Shown: positions 1-9,074 of the stretch, in pieces
Layout of the letters: every line of letters begins with the position of its first letter
Numbering within the stretch: position 1 is the first letter of the stretch
Assembly (NCBI RefSeq): GCF_024171765.1
Contig: NZ_JAMTCI010000001.1
Span: 186,001-250,000, forward strand
Length of the DNA stretch: 64,000 bases
Direction of reading: 5' to 3'
From: Williamsia deligens
Lineage (GTDB): Bacteria > Actinomycetota > Actinomycetes > Mycobacteriales > Mycobacteriaceae
Program-made: the position numbers and the translations under genes
Notes under the pieces: generated by a model
Database searches by the model: none
What the model saw: the letters and a program-made list of their open reading frames with translations, nothing else
Told to the model about the DNA's origin: nothing

Positions 1-1
1 G

Positions 2-634
2 GTCCCGTACACCGTCGTCGACATGGCCGCCGACGCGATCGGACTGCTCGACCACCTCGGCATCCGGCGTGTGCACGTCGTCGGCGCCTCGATGGGCGGG
101 ATGATCGCGCAGGTGGTCGCGGGCAACTATCCCGAGCGCACGCTGTCGGCGGCCATCATCTTCTCCTCGACGCTGCAGATGTTCCTGCCGCCGCCCGCAC
201 CCGAGAAGCTGCTCGCCCTGCTGTCCGGCCCCGGCAGGGGTGCGACGCGCGAGGACTACATCGCCGCGTCGGCGAAGGCGTTGCAGACCATCGGCAGCCC
301 CGGCTACCCGATGTCCGACGAGGAGGCGTGGGAGAAGGCCGCGGAGTTCCACGACCGGTCGCACGACCCCGCGGGGATCCTGCGTCAGACCGCGGCCGTC
401 ATGGGCAGCGGGAGCCTGCGCCGCTACGCGCGCGCCATCACCGCGCCGACGGTCGTCATCCACGGCAAGGCCGACGGACTGATGCGCCCGACCGGGGGCA
501 GGGCCATCGCCCACGCCGTCCCCGACTCCCGTCTGCTCCTGCTCGACGGCATGGGTCACGACCTGCCCGAGCCGCTGTGGCCGCAGATCGTGGGCGCCAT
601 CACCGACAACATCGCCCGCGCGGCGACTGTCTAA
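2..634 (+). CDS. alpha/beta-fold hydrolase (5' end outside window)
   Basis: The reading frame is open to the left edge, so the N-terminus is missing; the first in-window ATG (23) is probably internal. The translation shows the nucleophile elbow GASMGG with the catalytic Ser, a later GKADGL segment that would supply the acid, and GMGHDLPEP carrying the catalytic His, all in the order expected for an alpha/beta hydrolase. A cap-like segment lies between elbow and acid. Substrate cannot be told from sequence; esterases, haloperoxidase-like enzymes and lactone hydrolases share this layout. It ends 11 bp before metG on the same strand and may be co-transcribed with it. Confidence 0.85.
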   Translation, partial: VPYTVVDMAADAIGLLDHLGIRRVHVVGASMGGMIAQVVAGNYPERTLSAAIIFSSTLQMFLPPPAPEKLLALLSGPGRGATREDYIAASAKALQTIGSPGYPMSDEEAWEKAAEFHDRSHDPAGILRQTAAVMGSGSLRRYARAITAPTVVIHGKADGLMRPTGGRAIAHAVPDSRLLLLDGMGHDLPEPLWPQIVGAITDNIARAATV

Positions 635-645
635 GCTGGCCCATC

Positions 646-2217
646 ATGGCTGACGAACCCCGGGCTGCCGGCGACCACGCGACCCCGTTCTACGTGACGA
701 CGGCCATCGCGTACCCGAACGGTGTCCCCCACATCGGCCACGCCTACGAGTACATCTCGGCCGACGCCATCGCCCGGTTCAAGCGCCTCGACGGCTTCGA
801 CGTGCGGTTCCTCACCGGCACCGACGAACACGGCCAGAAGATGCAGCAGACCGCCGCCGCCGAGGGCATCCCGACCCGGGATCTCGCCGACCGCAACGCC
901 GCCGCGTTCCGCACGCTGCAGGAGTCGCTGGGCAGCAGCTTCGACCGGTTCATCCGCACCACCGACGCCGACCATCACGCGGCGTCCCAGGAGATCTGGC
1001 GTCGCATGGCCGACGCCGGCGACATCTACCTCGACACCTTCAGCGGCTGGTACTCGGTGCGCGACGAGGCGTACTACGCCGAGGACGAGCTCACCACCCT
1101 CGACGACGGCAGCCGCGTCGCGACCGCGACGGGCACGCCGGTCGAGTGGACCGACGAGGCCAGCTACTTCTTCCGCCTCTCGAACTACCAGGACAAGCTG
1201 CTGGCGCTCTACGAGTCCCAGCCCGACTTCATCGGCCCCGCCACCCGGCGCAACGAGGTCGCGAGCTTCGTCGCCGGTGGCCTGCGCGACCTGTCGATCT
1301 CGCGCACCACCTTCGACTGGGGCGTGCCCGTTCCCGGCGACCCCGACCACGTCATGTACGTGTGGGTCGACGCACTCACCAACTACCTCACCGGCGTCGG
1401 CTTCCCGGACACCGATCCCGCACTGCTGGAACGCTTCTGGCCCGCAGACCTGCACATCATCGGCAAGGACATCGTCCGCTTCCACTGCGTGTACTGGCCG
1501 GCGTTCCTCATGAGCGCCGGCATCGCGCTGCCGAAACGCGTGTTCGCCCACGGCTTCCTGTTCAACAAGGGCGAGAAGATGAGCAAGTCGGTCGGCAACG
1601 TCGTCGACCCCTACTCACTCGTCGAGCAGTACGGACTCGACCCGCTGCGCTATTTCCTGCTGCGCGAGGTGTCCTACGGCCAGGACGGGTCGTACTCGCA
1701 CGAGGCGATCATGGCCCGCATCAACGCCGACCTCGCCAACGAGCTGGGCAACCTCGCCCAGCGGTCGCTGTCGATGATCGCCAAGAACTTCGACGGGTCG
1801 GTGCCGCAGCCCGGCGATCTCACCGAGGACGACTCCGCCCTGCTCGCGCGGGCCGACGGTCTGCTCGAACGGGTGCGGGCCGAGTTCGACGTCCAGACAC
1901 TGCATCTCGGCCTCGAGGCGCTGTGGGAGGTGTTGGGCGAGACCAACCGGTACATCTCCGCGCAGGAGCCCTGGAAGGTCGCCAAGGTCGACCTCGACCG
2001 GGCCGGGACCGTGCTCTACGTGTGCGCCGAGGTGGTGCGGATCGTCGCGACGCTGACCCAGCCCGTCATGCCGGAGTCGAGCAATCGCCTGTTGGACCTG
2101 CTGGCCGTCGACGCCGACGCCCGCACGTTCGCCCACCTGCCGGATCGGCTGGCTCCCGGGGTGACGCTGCCCAAGCCCGCACCGGTCTTCCCGCGCTACG
2201 ACGACACCCGCGACTGA
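646..2217 (+). CDS. metG: methionyl-tRNA synthetase
   Basis: Class I aminoacyl-tRNA synthetase that charges tRNA(Met) with methionine in the cytosol. The 523-aa product has the HIGH signature (residues 29-32, in PHIGHAYEY) and the KMSKS loop (residues 311-315). I see no CxxC zinc knuckles in the connective domain, and there is no C-terminal EMAP-like extension, consistent with the short actinobacterial form. ATG 646 was chosen because homology begins right after it ([12 protein letters not shown]); the longer upstream frame is out-of-frame read-through of the hydrolase. A TANNNT hexamer (TAAGCT, 632-637) lies 8 nt upstream, so a near-leaderless transcript is possible. pabB follows after 11 bp. 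Confidence 0.97.
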   Translation: MADEPRAAGDHATPFYVTTAIAYPNGVPHIGHAYEYISADAIARFKRLDGFDVRFLTGTDEHGQKMQQTAAAEGIPTRDLADRNAAAFRTLQESLGSSFDRFIRTTDADHHAASQEIWRRMADAGDIYLDTFSGWYSVRDEAYYAEDELTTLDDGSRVATATGTPVEWTDEASYFFRLSNYQDKLLALYESQPDFIGPATRRNEVASFVAGGLRDLSISRTTFDWGVPVPGDPDHVMYVWVDALTNYLTGVGFPDTDPALLERFWPADLHIIGKDIVRFHCVYWPAFLMSAGIALPKRVFAHGFLFNKGEKMSKSVGNVVDPYSLVEQYGLDPLRYFLLREVSYGQDGSYSHEAIMARINADLANELGNLAQRSLSMIAKNFDGSVPQPGDLTEDDSALLARADGLLERVRAEFDVQTLHLGLEALWEVLGETNRYISAQEPWKVAKVDLDRAGTVLYVCAEVVRIVATLTQPVMPESSNRLLDLLAVDADARTFAHLPDRLAPGVTLPKPAPVFPRYDDTRD

Positions 2218-2228
2218 TCGTCGCGACG

Positions 2229-3416
2229 ATGACGGTGGCCGAGAGCCTCGGTCCGGGCTCATCCGTCGACCAGGTGCTGGGCGCACTCGCCGACCGTGCC
2301 CGCGCGCACGGTGTCCCCGGTCCGGCTGCTCTCGTCGGCGACTGGCTCGACGCGCAGGCGGTGATCGCCCCGTCCATCGACGTGCGGTCCGGACACGGCA
2401 TGTCGGAGGTCCCGTCCGGGTTCTGGTTCGGCGCGCTCTCCTACCCCGACCGCACCGACGAGGCCCGGCTGCCCGCCGTCCTCGGCGGCACCACCGACGC
2501 GGTCCTGGTCTCGCGGGACGGCGTATGGGAGTTCGTCGCGACGAGCGGCAGTCGGTGCCCGGACGACCTACGCGCGATCGTGTCCGGGACGGTCGCGACC
2601 GGGCAGCCACGGTGGGCGTCGCGGTGGTGCGCGCCGGATCGACGCCGACACGAGGACGCGATCACGTCGTGCCTCGACGCGATCGCCGCCGGCGAGATCT
2701 ACCAGGCGTGTGTCTGCAGTCGGTTCACCGGACACCTCGACGGTGATCCGCTCGACTTCTTCCGCTCCGGCGTCGCGGCGATGTCACCGCGGAAGGCCGC
2801 GTTCCTGTCCGGGGCGTGGGGTGCGGTCGCGTCGTTCTCCCCCGAGACCTACCTGCGGCGTCGCGGCGAGACCGTCACCTCGAGTCCCATCAAGGGGACG
2901 CTGCCGCTCACCGGTGACCCTGCGGCGCTGCGCGCATCGGTGAAGGACGTGGCCGAGAACGTGATGATCGTGGACCTCGTCCGCAACGACCTCGGTCGGG
3001 TCGCCGTCCCGGGGAGCGTGACCGTGCCCGAGTTGCTGTCGGTGCATCCGGCGCCCGGTGTGTGGCACCTCGTCTCGACGGTCGCCGCACAGGTACCCAC
3101 CTCCGTCGACTCCGACACCCTGCTGCAGGCGACGTTCCCACCGGGATCGGTCACCGGGACACCGAAACTCGCCGCACGCTCGTTCCTGGCCGGCTGGGAG
3201 TCCGACGCCCGGGGGGTCTACTGCGGCGCCATCGGGGTCCGGACAGCTGAGGGCGACCTCGACCTGAACGTCGCGATCCGCACCGTCGAGGTCGCCCCGG
3301 ACGGTGCGACGGGACTCGGTGTGGGCGGCGGGATCACCATCGACTCCGATCCCGCTCTCGAGTGGCAGGAGTGCCTGGACAAGGCCGCGTCGATCGTGGC
3401 GTTGCGCGACCGATGA
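2229..3416 (+). CDS. pabB: aminodeoxychorismate synthase component I (chorismate-binding)
   Basis: Chorismate-utilising enzyme of the TrpE/PabB/MenF fold, 395 aa. PabB makes 4-amino-4-deoxychorismate for p-aminobenzoate and folate synthesis, with ammonia supplied by a glutaminase partner not present here. Visible family motifs are the PIKGTLP segment, DLVRNDLGRV, the FPPGSVTGTPK loop and a GxGGGI segment near the C-terminus. The product is shorter than TrpE (about 500 aa), and its position next to metG and rsmI matches mycobacterial pabB, so PabB is preferred over TrpE. Start ATG 2229 lies 11 bp after metG. The stop is 7 bp from the convergent rsmI stop. Confidence 0.9.
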   Translation: MTVAESLGPGSSVDQVLGALADRARAHGVPGPAALVGDWLDAQAVIAPSIDVRSGHGMSEVPSGFWFGALSYPDRTDEARLPAVLGGTTDAVLVSRDGVWEFVATSGSRCPDDLRAIVSGTVATGQPRWASRWCAPDRRRHEDAITSCLDAIAAGEIYQACVCSRFTGHLDGDPLDFFRSGVAAMSPRKAAFLSGAWGAVASFSPETYLRRRGETVTSSPIKGTLPLTGDPAALRASVKDVAENVMIVDLVRNDLGRVAVPGSVTVPELLSVHPAPGVWHLVSTVAAQVPTSVDSDTLLQATFPPGSVTGTPKLAARSFLAGWESDARGVYCGAIGVRTAEGDLDLNVAIRTVEVAPDGATGLGVGGGITIDSDPALEWQECLDKAASIVALRDR

Positions 3417-3423
3417 CGACAGG

Positions 3424-4281
3424 TCAGCGAGCGGCCAGGACCGCCTCGTAGAGATCGCGGCGACCGACCCCGGTCCGGGTCGCGACCTGCGCGCAGGCGT
3501 CCTTGAGCCGCACGCCGTCGGCGACGAGGTCCTCCACCGCGCCGACGAGATCCGCCGGATCCGACGGGGCCGCGACAGCGCCCTCGATGACGACGGTGAT
3601 CTCCCCACGGACCCCCTGTGCGGCCCATTCGGCGAGGTCGGACACGGTCCCCCGGCGGACCTCCTCGTAGGTCTTGGTCAGCTCACGGCACACCGCAGCG
3701 CGGCGGTCCGGTCCCAGCACCGCGACGGCGTCGGCCAGGCAGTCGGCGAGGCGGTGCGGGGACTCGAAGAACACCGCCGTCCGGGGTTGGACCAGCAACT
3801 CACCCAGCCATGACCGTCGCGCCGACGGTTTGCGGGGCGCGAACCCCTCGAAGCAGAAGCGTTCGACGGGCAGCGCCGACAGCGCAAGCGCGGTGGTCAC
3901 CGCCGACGGCCCCGGCAGGCAGGTGACCGGCAACCCCGCCTCGGCGCAGGCCACCACCACGCGGTAGCCGGGATCGCTCACCGACGGCATGCCCGCATCG
4001 GTCACCAGCAGCACCCGGGACCCGGCGGCGACGTCGTCGACGAGTCCGGGTGTCCGGCGCTCCTCGACCTGGTCGTAGTAGCTGACGACGCGGCCGGTGA
4101 TGGTGACGTCGAGCGCGGCGGCCAGGCTGCGGGTCCGGCGGGTGTCCTCGGCGGCGACGACGTCGGCCGTGGCCAGCGCCTCCCGCAGACGCGGTGAGGC
4201 GTCGTCGGGTCGGCCCATCGGGGTCGCGGCGAGAATGAGACATCCCGGTCGCGCGGCCGGGTCGTCGCCCGTCGTCGTCAT
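3424..4281 (-). CDS. rsmI: 16S rRNA (cytidine(1402)-2'-O)-methyltransferase
   Basis: SAM-dependent tetrapyrrole-methylase-fold enzyme (285 aa) that 2'-O-methylates C1402 in the decoding centre of 16S rRNA. The diagnostic motifs are visible: LILAATPMGRPDD at the N-terminus, VVAAEDTRRT, the SAM-binding LVTDAGMPSVSDPG loop, LPGPSAVTTAL and FFESPHRL. ATG 4281 begins MTTTGDDPAARPG; the much longer frame upstream on this strand runs antisense to pmt and is not used. It diverges from pmt with a short gap and converges on pabB, the order found around M. tuberculosis Rv1002c-Rv1005c. Confidence 0.95.
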   Translation of the reverse strand: MTTTGDDPAARPGCLILAATPMGRPDDASPRLREALATADVVAAEDTRRTRSLAAALDVTITGRVVSYYDQVEERRTPGLVDDVAAGSRVLLVTDAGMPSVSDPGYRVVVACAEAGLPVTCLPGPSAVTTALALSALPVERFCFEGFAPRKPSARRSWLGELLVQPRTAVFFESPHRLADCLADAVAVLGPDRRAAVCRELTKTYEEVRRGTVSDLAEWAAQGVRGEITVVIEGAVAAPSDPADLVGAVEDLVADGVRLKDACAQVATRTGVGRRDLYEAVLAAR

Positions 4282-4313
4282 GTCGCCTCCGTCGCCGTCA
4301 CCGCCCGACAGCC

Positions 4314-4319
4314 TACGAT
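4314..4319 (+). promoter_or_regulatory. -10 box of a probably leaderless pmt transcript
   Basis: TACGAT fits the actinobacterial -10 consensus TANNNT. Counting 7 nt on puts the expected transcription start at the GTG at 4327, and no Shine-Dalgarno sequence is present. This spacing was used to prefer GTG 4327 over GTG 4321 for pmt. Confidence 0.5.
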
Positions 4320-4326
4320 CGTGCGG

Positions 4327-5937
4327 GTGAGCATCGTCGAGCCCGTCGAGAAGGCCCGCCCGCGCGGGTCCGACGACCCGTCCGATCTGCTCGAGCTCTC
4401 CGGTCAGGCCGAGGACCTCGGCGCCCGTCCCGGCCCGTCGGTGCCGGATCCGGTCTTCGGTGCCACCGACACCCGGCGCGGATGGATCGTCGCGGCGGTC
4501 CTGACCGTCATCACGGCCATCACCCGCTTCTGGGGCCTGGGCCACCCGACCGACAACGGCACCCCGGTCTTCGACGAGAAGCACTACGTCCCGCAGGCAT
4601 GGCAGGTGCTCACCGGCGGCAACTGGATCGAGGACAACCCCGCCTACGGGCTCGTCGTGCACCCGCCCGTCGGCAAATGGGTGATCGCCCTCGGCGAGGC
4701 CATGTTCGGCTACACACCCGTCGGGTGGCGGTTCGCGTCCGCGGTGCTCGGCACGATCATGGTGCTCATCGTGTTCCGCCTCGCCCGGCGGTTGTCGCGG
4801 TCGACCCTGATCGGCGCCATCGCCGCGGTGTTCCTCATCTGCGACGGCGTGACCTTCGTGTCCTCGCGCGTCGGCATGCTCGACATCGTCCAGATCTTCT
4901 TCCTGCTCGCCGCGATGGCCACACTCGTCGCCGACCGCGACCAGATGCGCGCCCGCCTGCACCGTGTGTGGACGGAGGGACGGATCGCCGACTCACCGTT
5001 CGGACCGCGCCTCGGTTTCCGCTGGTGGCGATTCGCGACGGCGGTACTCCTCGGTCTGGGCTGCGCGACGAAGTGGTCGGGCATCTACTTCGTCGTCTTC
5101 TATCTGGTCTTCTCCCTCGGCTTCGACGTCGCCAACCGGCGCGCGTACCACGTGCAGCGCCCGTGGATGGGCACGCTGCGTCGCGACGTCGTCCCCGCGG
5201 GGTTCAGCCTCGGCGTGACCCCGATCCTGGTGTACCTGGCCAGTTTCGCGCCGTGGTTCGCCGGCGAGACGTCGGTGTACCGGTACGCGGTCGGCAACCA
5301 GGTCGGCTACGACGGCCCGTCCTCCTGGGTCCCCGGGGCGTGGCGGTCGCTGTGGTTCTACGAGGCCGGGATCCTGAAGTTCCACGAGGGTCTGACCAAC
5401 TCGGCGGGCAACCACCATCCGTGGGAGTCGAAGCCGTGGACGTGGCCCATGAGCCTGCGCCCGATGCTGTACGCCGTGCAGAACGGTCCCGACCAGTGCG
5501 GCGGCGGTCAGTGCATCCGCGTGCAGATGCTCATCGGGACCCCCGCCATGTGGTGGCTGGCCTTCCCGATGCTGCTGTGGGCGCTCTGGCGGTGGATCGC
5601 GCGACGCGACTGGCGCTACGGCGTCGTGCTCGTCGGCTACGGCGCAGCCTGGCTGCCCTGGTTCATGGAACTCGACCGCCAGATGTACTTCTTCTACGCC
5701 ACCGCGATGGCCCCGTTCCTGGTGATCGGGTTGGCGTTGTGCGTCGGCGACCTCCTCGGCGTCGACGGACGATGGCGTCGCTTCGGCCGCGAACGACGGA
5801 TGCTCGGCGTGGCGCTCGCGTCGGTCTACATCGGTCTGGTGATCACGAACTTCATCTGGATGTGGCCCATCCTGACCGGCGCACCGCTCTCGCTCCGGGA
5901 GTGGAACCTGCAGATGTGGCTGCCCAGCTGGCGCTGA
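4327..5937 (+). CDS. pmt: polyprenyl-phosphate-mannose--protein mannosyltransferase
   Basis: GT39 integral membrane enzyme (536 aa) that transfers mannose from polyprenyl-phosphate mannose to Ser/Thr of exported proteins, acting on the outer face of the cytoplasmic membrane. Support: the luminal acidic motif FDEKHYVPQ after the first membrane segment, about ten hydrophobic segments, WRFASAVLGT, and the C-terminal membrane block ending in LPSWR. Homologous in position and length to M. tuberculosis Rv1002c. GTG 4327 is chosen over 4321 because it sits at the predicted transcription start. The 3' end is followed by the dyad repeat array at 5950. Confidence 0.92.
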   Translation: MSIVEPVEKARPRGSDDPSDLLELSGQAEDLGARPGPSVPDPVFGATDTRRGWIVAAVLTVITAITRFWGLGHPTDNGTPVFDEKHYVPQAWQVLTGGNWIEDNPAYGLVVHPPVGKWVIALGEAMFGYTPVGWRFASAVLGTIMVLIVFRLARRLSRSTLIGAIAAVFLICDGVTFVSSRVGMLDIVQIFFLLAAMATLVADRDQMRARLHRVWTEGRIADSPFGPRLGFRWWRFATAVLLGLGCATKWSGIYFVVFYLVFSLGFDVANRRAYHVQRPWMGTLRRDVVPAGFSLGVTPILVYLASFAPWFAGETSVYRYAVGNQVGYDGPSSWVPGAWRSLWFYEAGILKFHEGLTNSAGNHHPWESKPWTWPMSLRPMLYAVQNGPDQCGGGQCIRVQMLIGTPAMWWLAFPMLLWALWRWIARRDWRYGVVLVGYGAAWLPWFMELDRQMYFFYATAMAPFLVIGLALCVGDLLGVDGRWRRFGRERRMLGVALASVYIGLVITNFIWMWPILTGAPLSLREWNLQMWLPSWR

Positions 5938-5949
5938 GCCCTCGTCGGT

Positions 5950-6104
5950 CGTCCGTTGGGCGGCTGGAGACGTCGGTTGGGCGGTTAGAGGCGTCGAGTG
6001 GGCGGTTAGAGGCGTCGAGTGGGCGGTTCGACCCACTTGACTCGTCAACCGCCCAGTCGACGCGTTCTAACGCCCACTCGACGTCGTCAACCGCCCACTC
6101 GACG
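5950..6104. repeat. 21-bp dyad repeat array, locus A (4 forward + 3 inverted units)
   Basis: Four units of 21 bp in one orientation (starting 5950, 5971, 5992, 6013; core CGTCGAGTGGGCGG followed by 7 variable bases), a 7-8 bp centre, then three units of the reverse complement (6042, 6063, 6084). The whole can fold as a long imperfect hairpin. It fills the gap between the convergent genes pmt and the secreted-protein gene. The same unit recurs at 19031 and 27803. The 21-bp step equals two helical turns. Function unknown; bidirectional termination or protein binding are the candidates. Confidence 0.9.
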
Positions 6105-6144
6105 CGTGGGTGGGGTCGCGGTCGCGGCCGGGGGCGGGGGTCGA

Positions 6145-6729
6145 TCAGTTCGGGATACGCCCGCGGAGCCTGTCGGTGGTGCCGACGTCGGAGGCGACGT
6201 AGATCTGGTCGAGGCTCGTCTGCACGTCGAAGAACGCGAGCGGCAGGTTCTTGAGCCGGTCGTCCTGGGTGCGGAACTCGACGCGGTTGCCCGCGTAGCG
6301 CATCGTCATCGTGACGATCTGGTTCTTGTCGGTGCCGACCGGGTTGAAGATCATCGGGCCGGTGAACGGCGTGCCCTTCCGGACCGGGAACCCATCGCGG
6401 GTCGGATCACCGCTCAGCGAGATCGCGGCCACCGACTGACCGGTCCCGCCTGTCACGTTGCGTGGCCCGTAGAGCAACACCGAGTACGTCGGGCCGTACC
6501 CGCGACCGAACCCGGCCGCCCCTCGGGTCACGAGGGTGACGTCGAGGCGACCGGTTCCACGGTCGTAGTCGACGGTGACCGACCGCAGGTCGACGCTGCC
6601 AGGAGCTGCCTTGATCGGCGACGGCACCGTCACCGATCCGGCCGACGCCGGCGTCACGCCGACCGCTGCGCCCGCTGCCACCAGGAGACCGGAGAGGGCT
6701 GTGACGGACCACCGAGCAGTGCGATGCAT
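6145..6729 (-). CDS. secreted protein of unknown function
   Basis: A 194-aa product with a typical Sec signal peptide: MHRTARWS, a hydrophobic stretch, then an AxA-type cleavage site near PASAGS (about residue 31). The mature part is beta-rich, with no Cys, no transmembrane segment and no catalytic motif I recognise. ATG 6729 was chosen because it follows a clear AGGAG ribosome site by 5 nt and starts the signal peptide; a longer frame to 6783 would put 18 polar residues before it. It stands alone, with the dyad repeat array A downstream and a BCCT transporter gene upstream. Confidence 0.75.
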   Translation of the reverse strand: MHRTARWSVTALSGLLVAAGAAVGVTPASAGSVTVPSPIKAAPGSVDLRSVTVDYDRGTGRLDVTLVTRGAAGFGRGYGPTYSVLLYGPRNVTGGTGQSVAAISLSGDPTRDGFPVRKGTPFTGPMIFNPVGTDKNQIVTMTMRYAGNRVEFRTQDDRLKNLPLAFFDVQTSLDQIYVASDVGTTDRLRGRIPN

Positions 6730-6870
6730 TGCGACTCCTGTGACGTACGCCGCCGGGATGCGGCTCTGTGACGAGTATCGCATCTCGGATCAGCGATCCT
6801 CAGCCGAGTCGGCCACCCGGACGAGTCGACACACAGCCGACTGGTCGCGTCGCCCGATCGGTCGAGTCGC

Positions 6871-8595
6871 TCAGATCTTGTCGGCAGGTGGCGGCGGGTC
6901 GAGCAGTGACGCGTCGACGGGGACGCTGCCCGAGGGCAGGACGTCGGTCGTCGGGTCGGTCGCCGCGAGGGTGTTGGCGTGGACGCGGACCTTGTCGTCG
7001 ATGCCCTCGGCGCGCTGTCGGGCCGCGATGATCAGCGGGTCGCGACGCAGGTCCATGAACAGCGACACGCACATCGCGATCATCACGATCACGAAGGGCA
7101 GCGCGGCGATGATCGCCATCGTCTTGATCCCCTCCAGCGCGTCGTCCCCGCTGACCCACAGCAGCAGCGCCGCGACGGCACCGGTGAGCACACCCCAGAA
7201 GATGACCACGCTCTTCGACGGCTCCGGTCGGCCCCGCTGCGACAGCGTGGCCATGACGAGCGACGCGGAATCCGCACCCGAGACGAAGAAGATGGCGACG
7301 AGGACCATGACCAGCACCGAGGCGACACCCGCGAGCGGCAGGTTGTTCAGCATGTCGAACAGCTGCGACTCCTCGTCGGGGCTGTTCGACAGGCCCTTGC
7401 CGTCCATCTCCTGGCTGATGGCGGTACCGCCGAACACGGCGAACCACACCAGCGAGACGGTGGTCGGGACGATCATCACGCCGATCACGAACTGGCGGAT
7501 GGTGCGGCCGCGGCTGATCTTGGCCAGGAACATGCCCACGAACGGGGTCCAGGAGACCCACCAGGCCCAGTAGAAGATCGTCCACCCCGACAGCCACTCC
7601 TGGCCGGCGGCGTCGGTGGTCGCGCTGCTGCGGGCGGCGTCGGAGGTGATGTCGTTGAGGTAGCTGCCGATCGAGGTCGGCATGACGTTCATGATGAAGA
7701 CGGTCGGGCCGACGACGAACACGAACAGCGCGAGCACGATCGCCAGCACCATGTTGATGTTCGACAGCCACTGGATGCCCTTGGCGACGCCGGACACCGC
7801 CGACGCGACGAATGCCGCTGTCAGCACGGCGATCACGGCGACGAGCAGGAATTTACCGCTCTCGCCGACCCAGTTCAGCTCCTCGAACCCCGAACCGATC
7901 TGCGCCGCACCGAGACCCAGCGAGGCGACGGTCCCGAACAGGGTCGCGAAGATCGCGAGGATGTCGATGACCTTGCCGCCCCAGCCGTTGGCGCGGTGTC
8001 CGAGCAGCGGGGCGAAGACCGCGCTCATGAGCTGGCCGCGACCACAGCGATAGGTGCTGTAGGCGATGGCCAACCCGACGACGGCGTACATCGCCCACGG
8101 GTGCAGTCCCCAGTGGAACATCGTGGTGGCCATGGCCACACCGACGTCGCGGGCGTCGGTCCCGGGCGGTGCGTTGACGTAATGGGTGAGCGGCTCGTAC
8201 GCGCCGTAGAACATGAGGCCGATGCCCATGCCGGCGCTGAACATCATGGCGATCCAGCTGACGGTGCGGTACTCCGGCTTCTCGCCGTCGCGACCGAGCG
8301 GGATCTTCCCGTACTTGCTCACGGCCAGGAAGATCGCGAACAGCACGAATGCGGTCGCGGCGAGGATGAAGAGCCACCCGAGGTTGTCGGTGATCGCCGA
8401 CAGGATGGATGCGGTCCCGTCCTTGAGGCCCGTCTTGTCGACGATGCCCCAGACGAGGAACGCGACGACCAGCGCTGCGGTGACGCCGAAGACGACGACG
8501 TCGACGCCGATGCTGCGTCGTCCGCCCGGCGTCGACGTGGGGGTCCTGCTGCCACCGTGTTCTCCGGTGGAAGGGGTGGGTGTCGTGACTGCCAT
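6871..8595 (-). CDS. BCCT-family betaine/carnitine/choline transporter
   Basis: A 574-aa sodium-coupled transporter of the BCCT family, which takes up glycine betaine, choline, ectoine or carnitine as osmoprotectants. Support: about twelve membrane segments, the glycine-rich MGIGLMFYGAYEP segment, the family signature around WAWWVSWTPFVGMF in the eighth segment region, and SGADSASLVMATLSQRG. A soluble C-terminal tail of about 50 residues could be an osmosensory domain. ATG 8595 is preferred; an in-frame GTG lies at 8604. Upstream, AGTGAAT (8611) and ATTCACT (8649) form a spaced inverted repeat that could be a regulatory site. Exact substrate cannot be fixed. Confidence 0.93.
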   Translation of the reverse strand: MAVTTPTPSTGEHGGSRTPTSTPGGRRSIGVDVVVFGVTAALVVAFLVWGIVDKTGLKDGTASILSAITDNLGWLFILAATAFVLFAIFLAVSKYGKIPLGRDGEKPEYRTVSWIAMMFSAGMGIGLMFYGAYEPLTHYVNAPPGTDARDVGVAMATTMFHWGLHPWAMYAVVGLAIAYSTYRCGRGQLMSAVFAPLLGHRANGWGGKVIDILAIFATLFGTVASLGLGAAQIGSGFEELNWVGESGKFLLVAVIAVLTAAFVASAVSGVAKGIQWLSNINMVLAIVLALFVFVVGPTVFIMNVMPTSIGSYLNDITSDAARSSATTDAAGQEWLSGWTIFYWAWWVSWTPFVGMFLAKISRGRTIRQFVIGVMIVPTTVSLVWFAVFGGTAISQEMDGKGLSNSPDEESQLFDMLNNLPLAGVASVLVMVLVAIFFVSGADSASLVMATLSQRGRPEPSKSVVIFWGVLTGAVAALLLWVSGDDALEGIKTMAIIAALPFVIVMIAMCVSLFMDLRRDPLIIAARQRAEGIDDKVRVHANTLAATDPTTDVLPSGSVPVDASLLDPPPPADKI

Positions 8596-8702
8596 GGCAG
8601 CCACTCTCTCAGTGAATCGTCACAACCGCCAAAGATCACACAACGGACATTCACTCGTAATCCGGCAAACATGCAGCGCACACCCTTGTCAGGGTGGGGC
8701 GG

Positions 8703-9071
8703 TCAGGGCGTCCCGCGAAGCGCCGCGGTGAGCATCGCGGCGATCTCGTCGTCCCCGACACCGAGCGCCCGCAATGCCGACACGTGCTCGGTGGTCGCCT
8801 GTTGGGCACGCTCCCGGGCCGACGACGACTGCGCGGCGACGAACGAACCCTTCCGGCCGCGGGTCTCGATGACACCCGCCTCCTCGAGTTCCCGGTAGGC
8901 GCGGGCGGCGGTGTTCGCCGCGATCCCGAGGTCCTCCGCCAGCGCGCGCACCGTGGGGAGACGGGTGCCGACGATGAGCTCCCCGCGCGCCACGAGGTCG
9001 ACGACACCGCGTCGCACCTGCTCGAACGGCGGATCCGACGCGTCGGGGTCGATGGTCAGCGGCAGCGTCAC
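8703..9071 (-). CDS. GntR-family (YtrA-type) transcriptional regulator
   Basis: A 122-aa regulator with an N-terminal winged helix-turn-helix (PPFEQVRRGVVD, LPTVRALAEDLGIAANTAARAYRELEEAGVIETRGRKGSFV) and only about 50 residues after it, the short C-terminal helix pair typical of the YtrA subfamily rather than a FadR or HutC effector domain. It starts 3 bp after the arginine deiminase stop on the same strand, so the two genes form an operon, and the regulator may control arginine breakdown. YtrA-type proteins more often control ABC transporters, so the link to arcA rests on gene order only. Confidence 0.88.
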   Translation of the reverse strand: MTLPLTIDPDASDPPFEQVRRGVVDLVARGELIVGTRLPTVRALAEDLGIAANTAARAYRELEEAGVIETRGRKGSFVAAQSSSARERAQQATTEHVSALRALGVGDDEIAAMLTAALRGTP

Positions 9072-9074
9072 GAC

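Noticed and set aside
328-645. N-terminal extension of metG up to 328
   Set aside because: It overlaps the hydrolase gene in another frame, is Arg/Pro-rich, and metG homology starts after ATG 646.
8611-8655. AGTGAAT...ATTCACT as a defined operator for the BCCT gene
   Set aside because: The arms are 7 bp and 31 bp apart; this may be chance, so it is only mentioned with the gene.
6979-8898. 639-aa plus-strand ORF
   Set aside because: Antisense shadow of the BCCT transporter and GntR genes; composition is His/Asp/Arg repeats without any fold motif.
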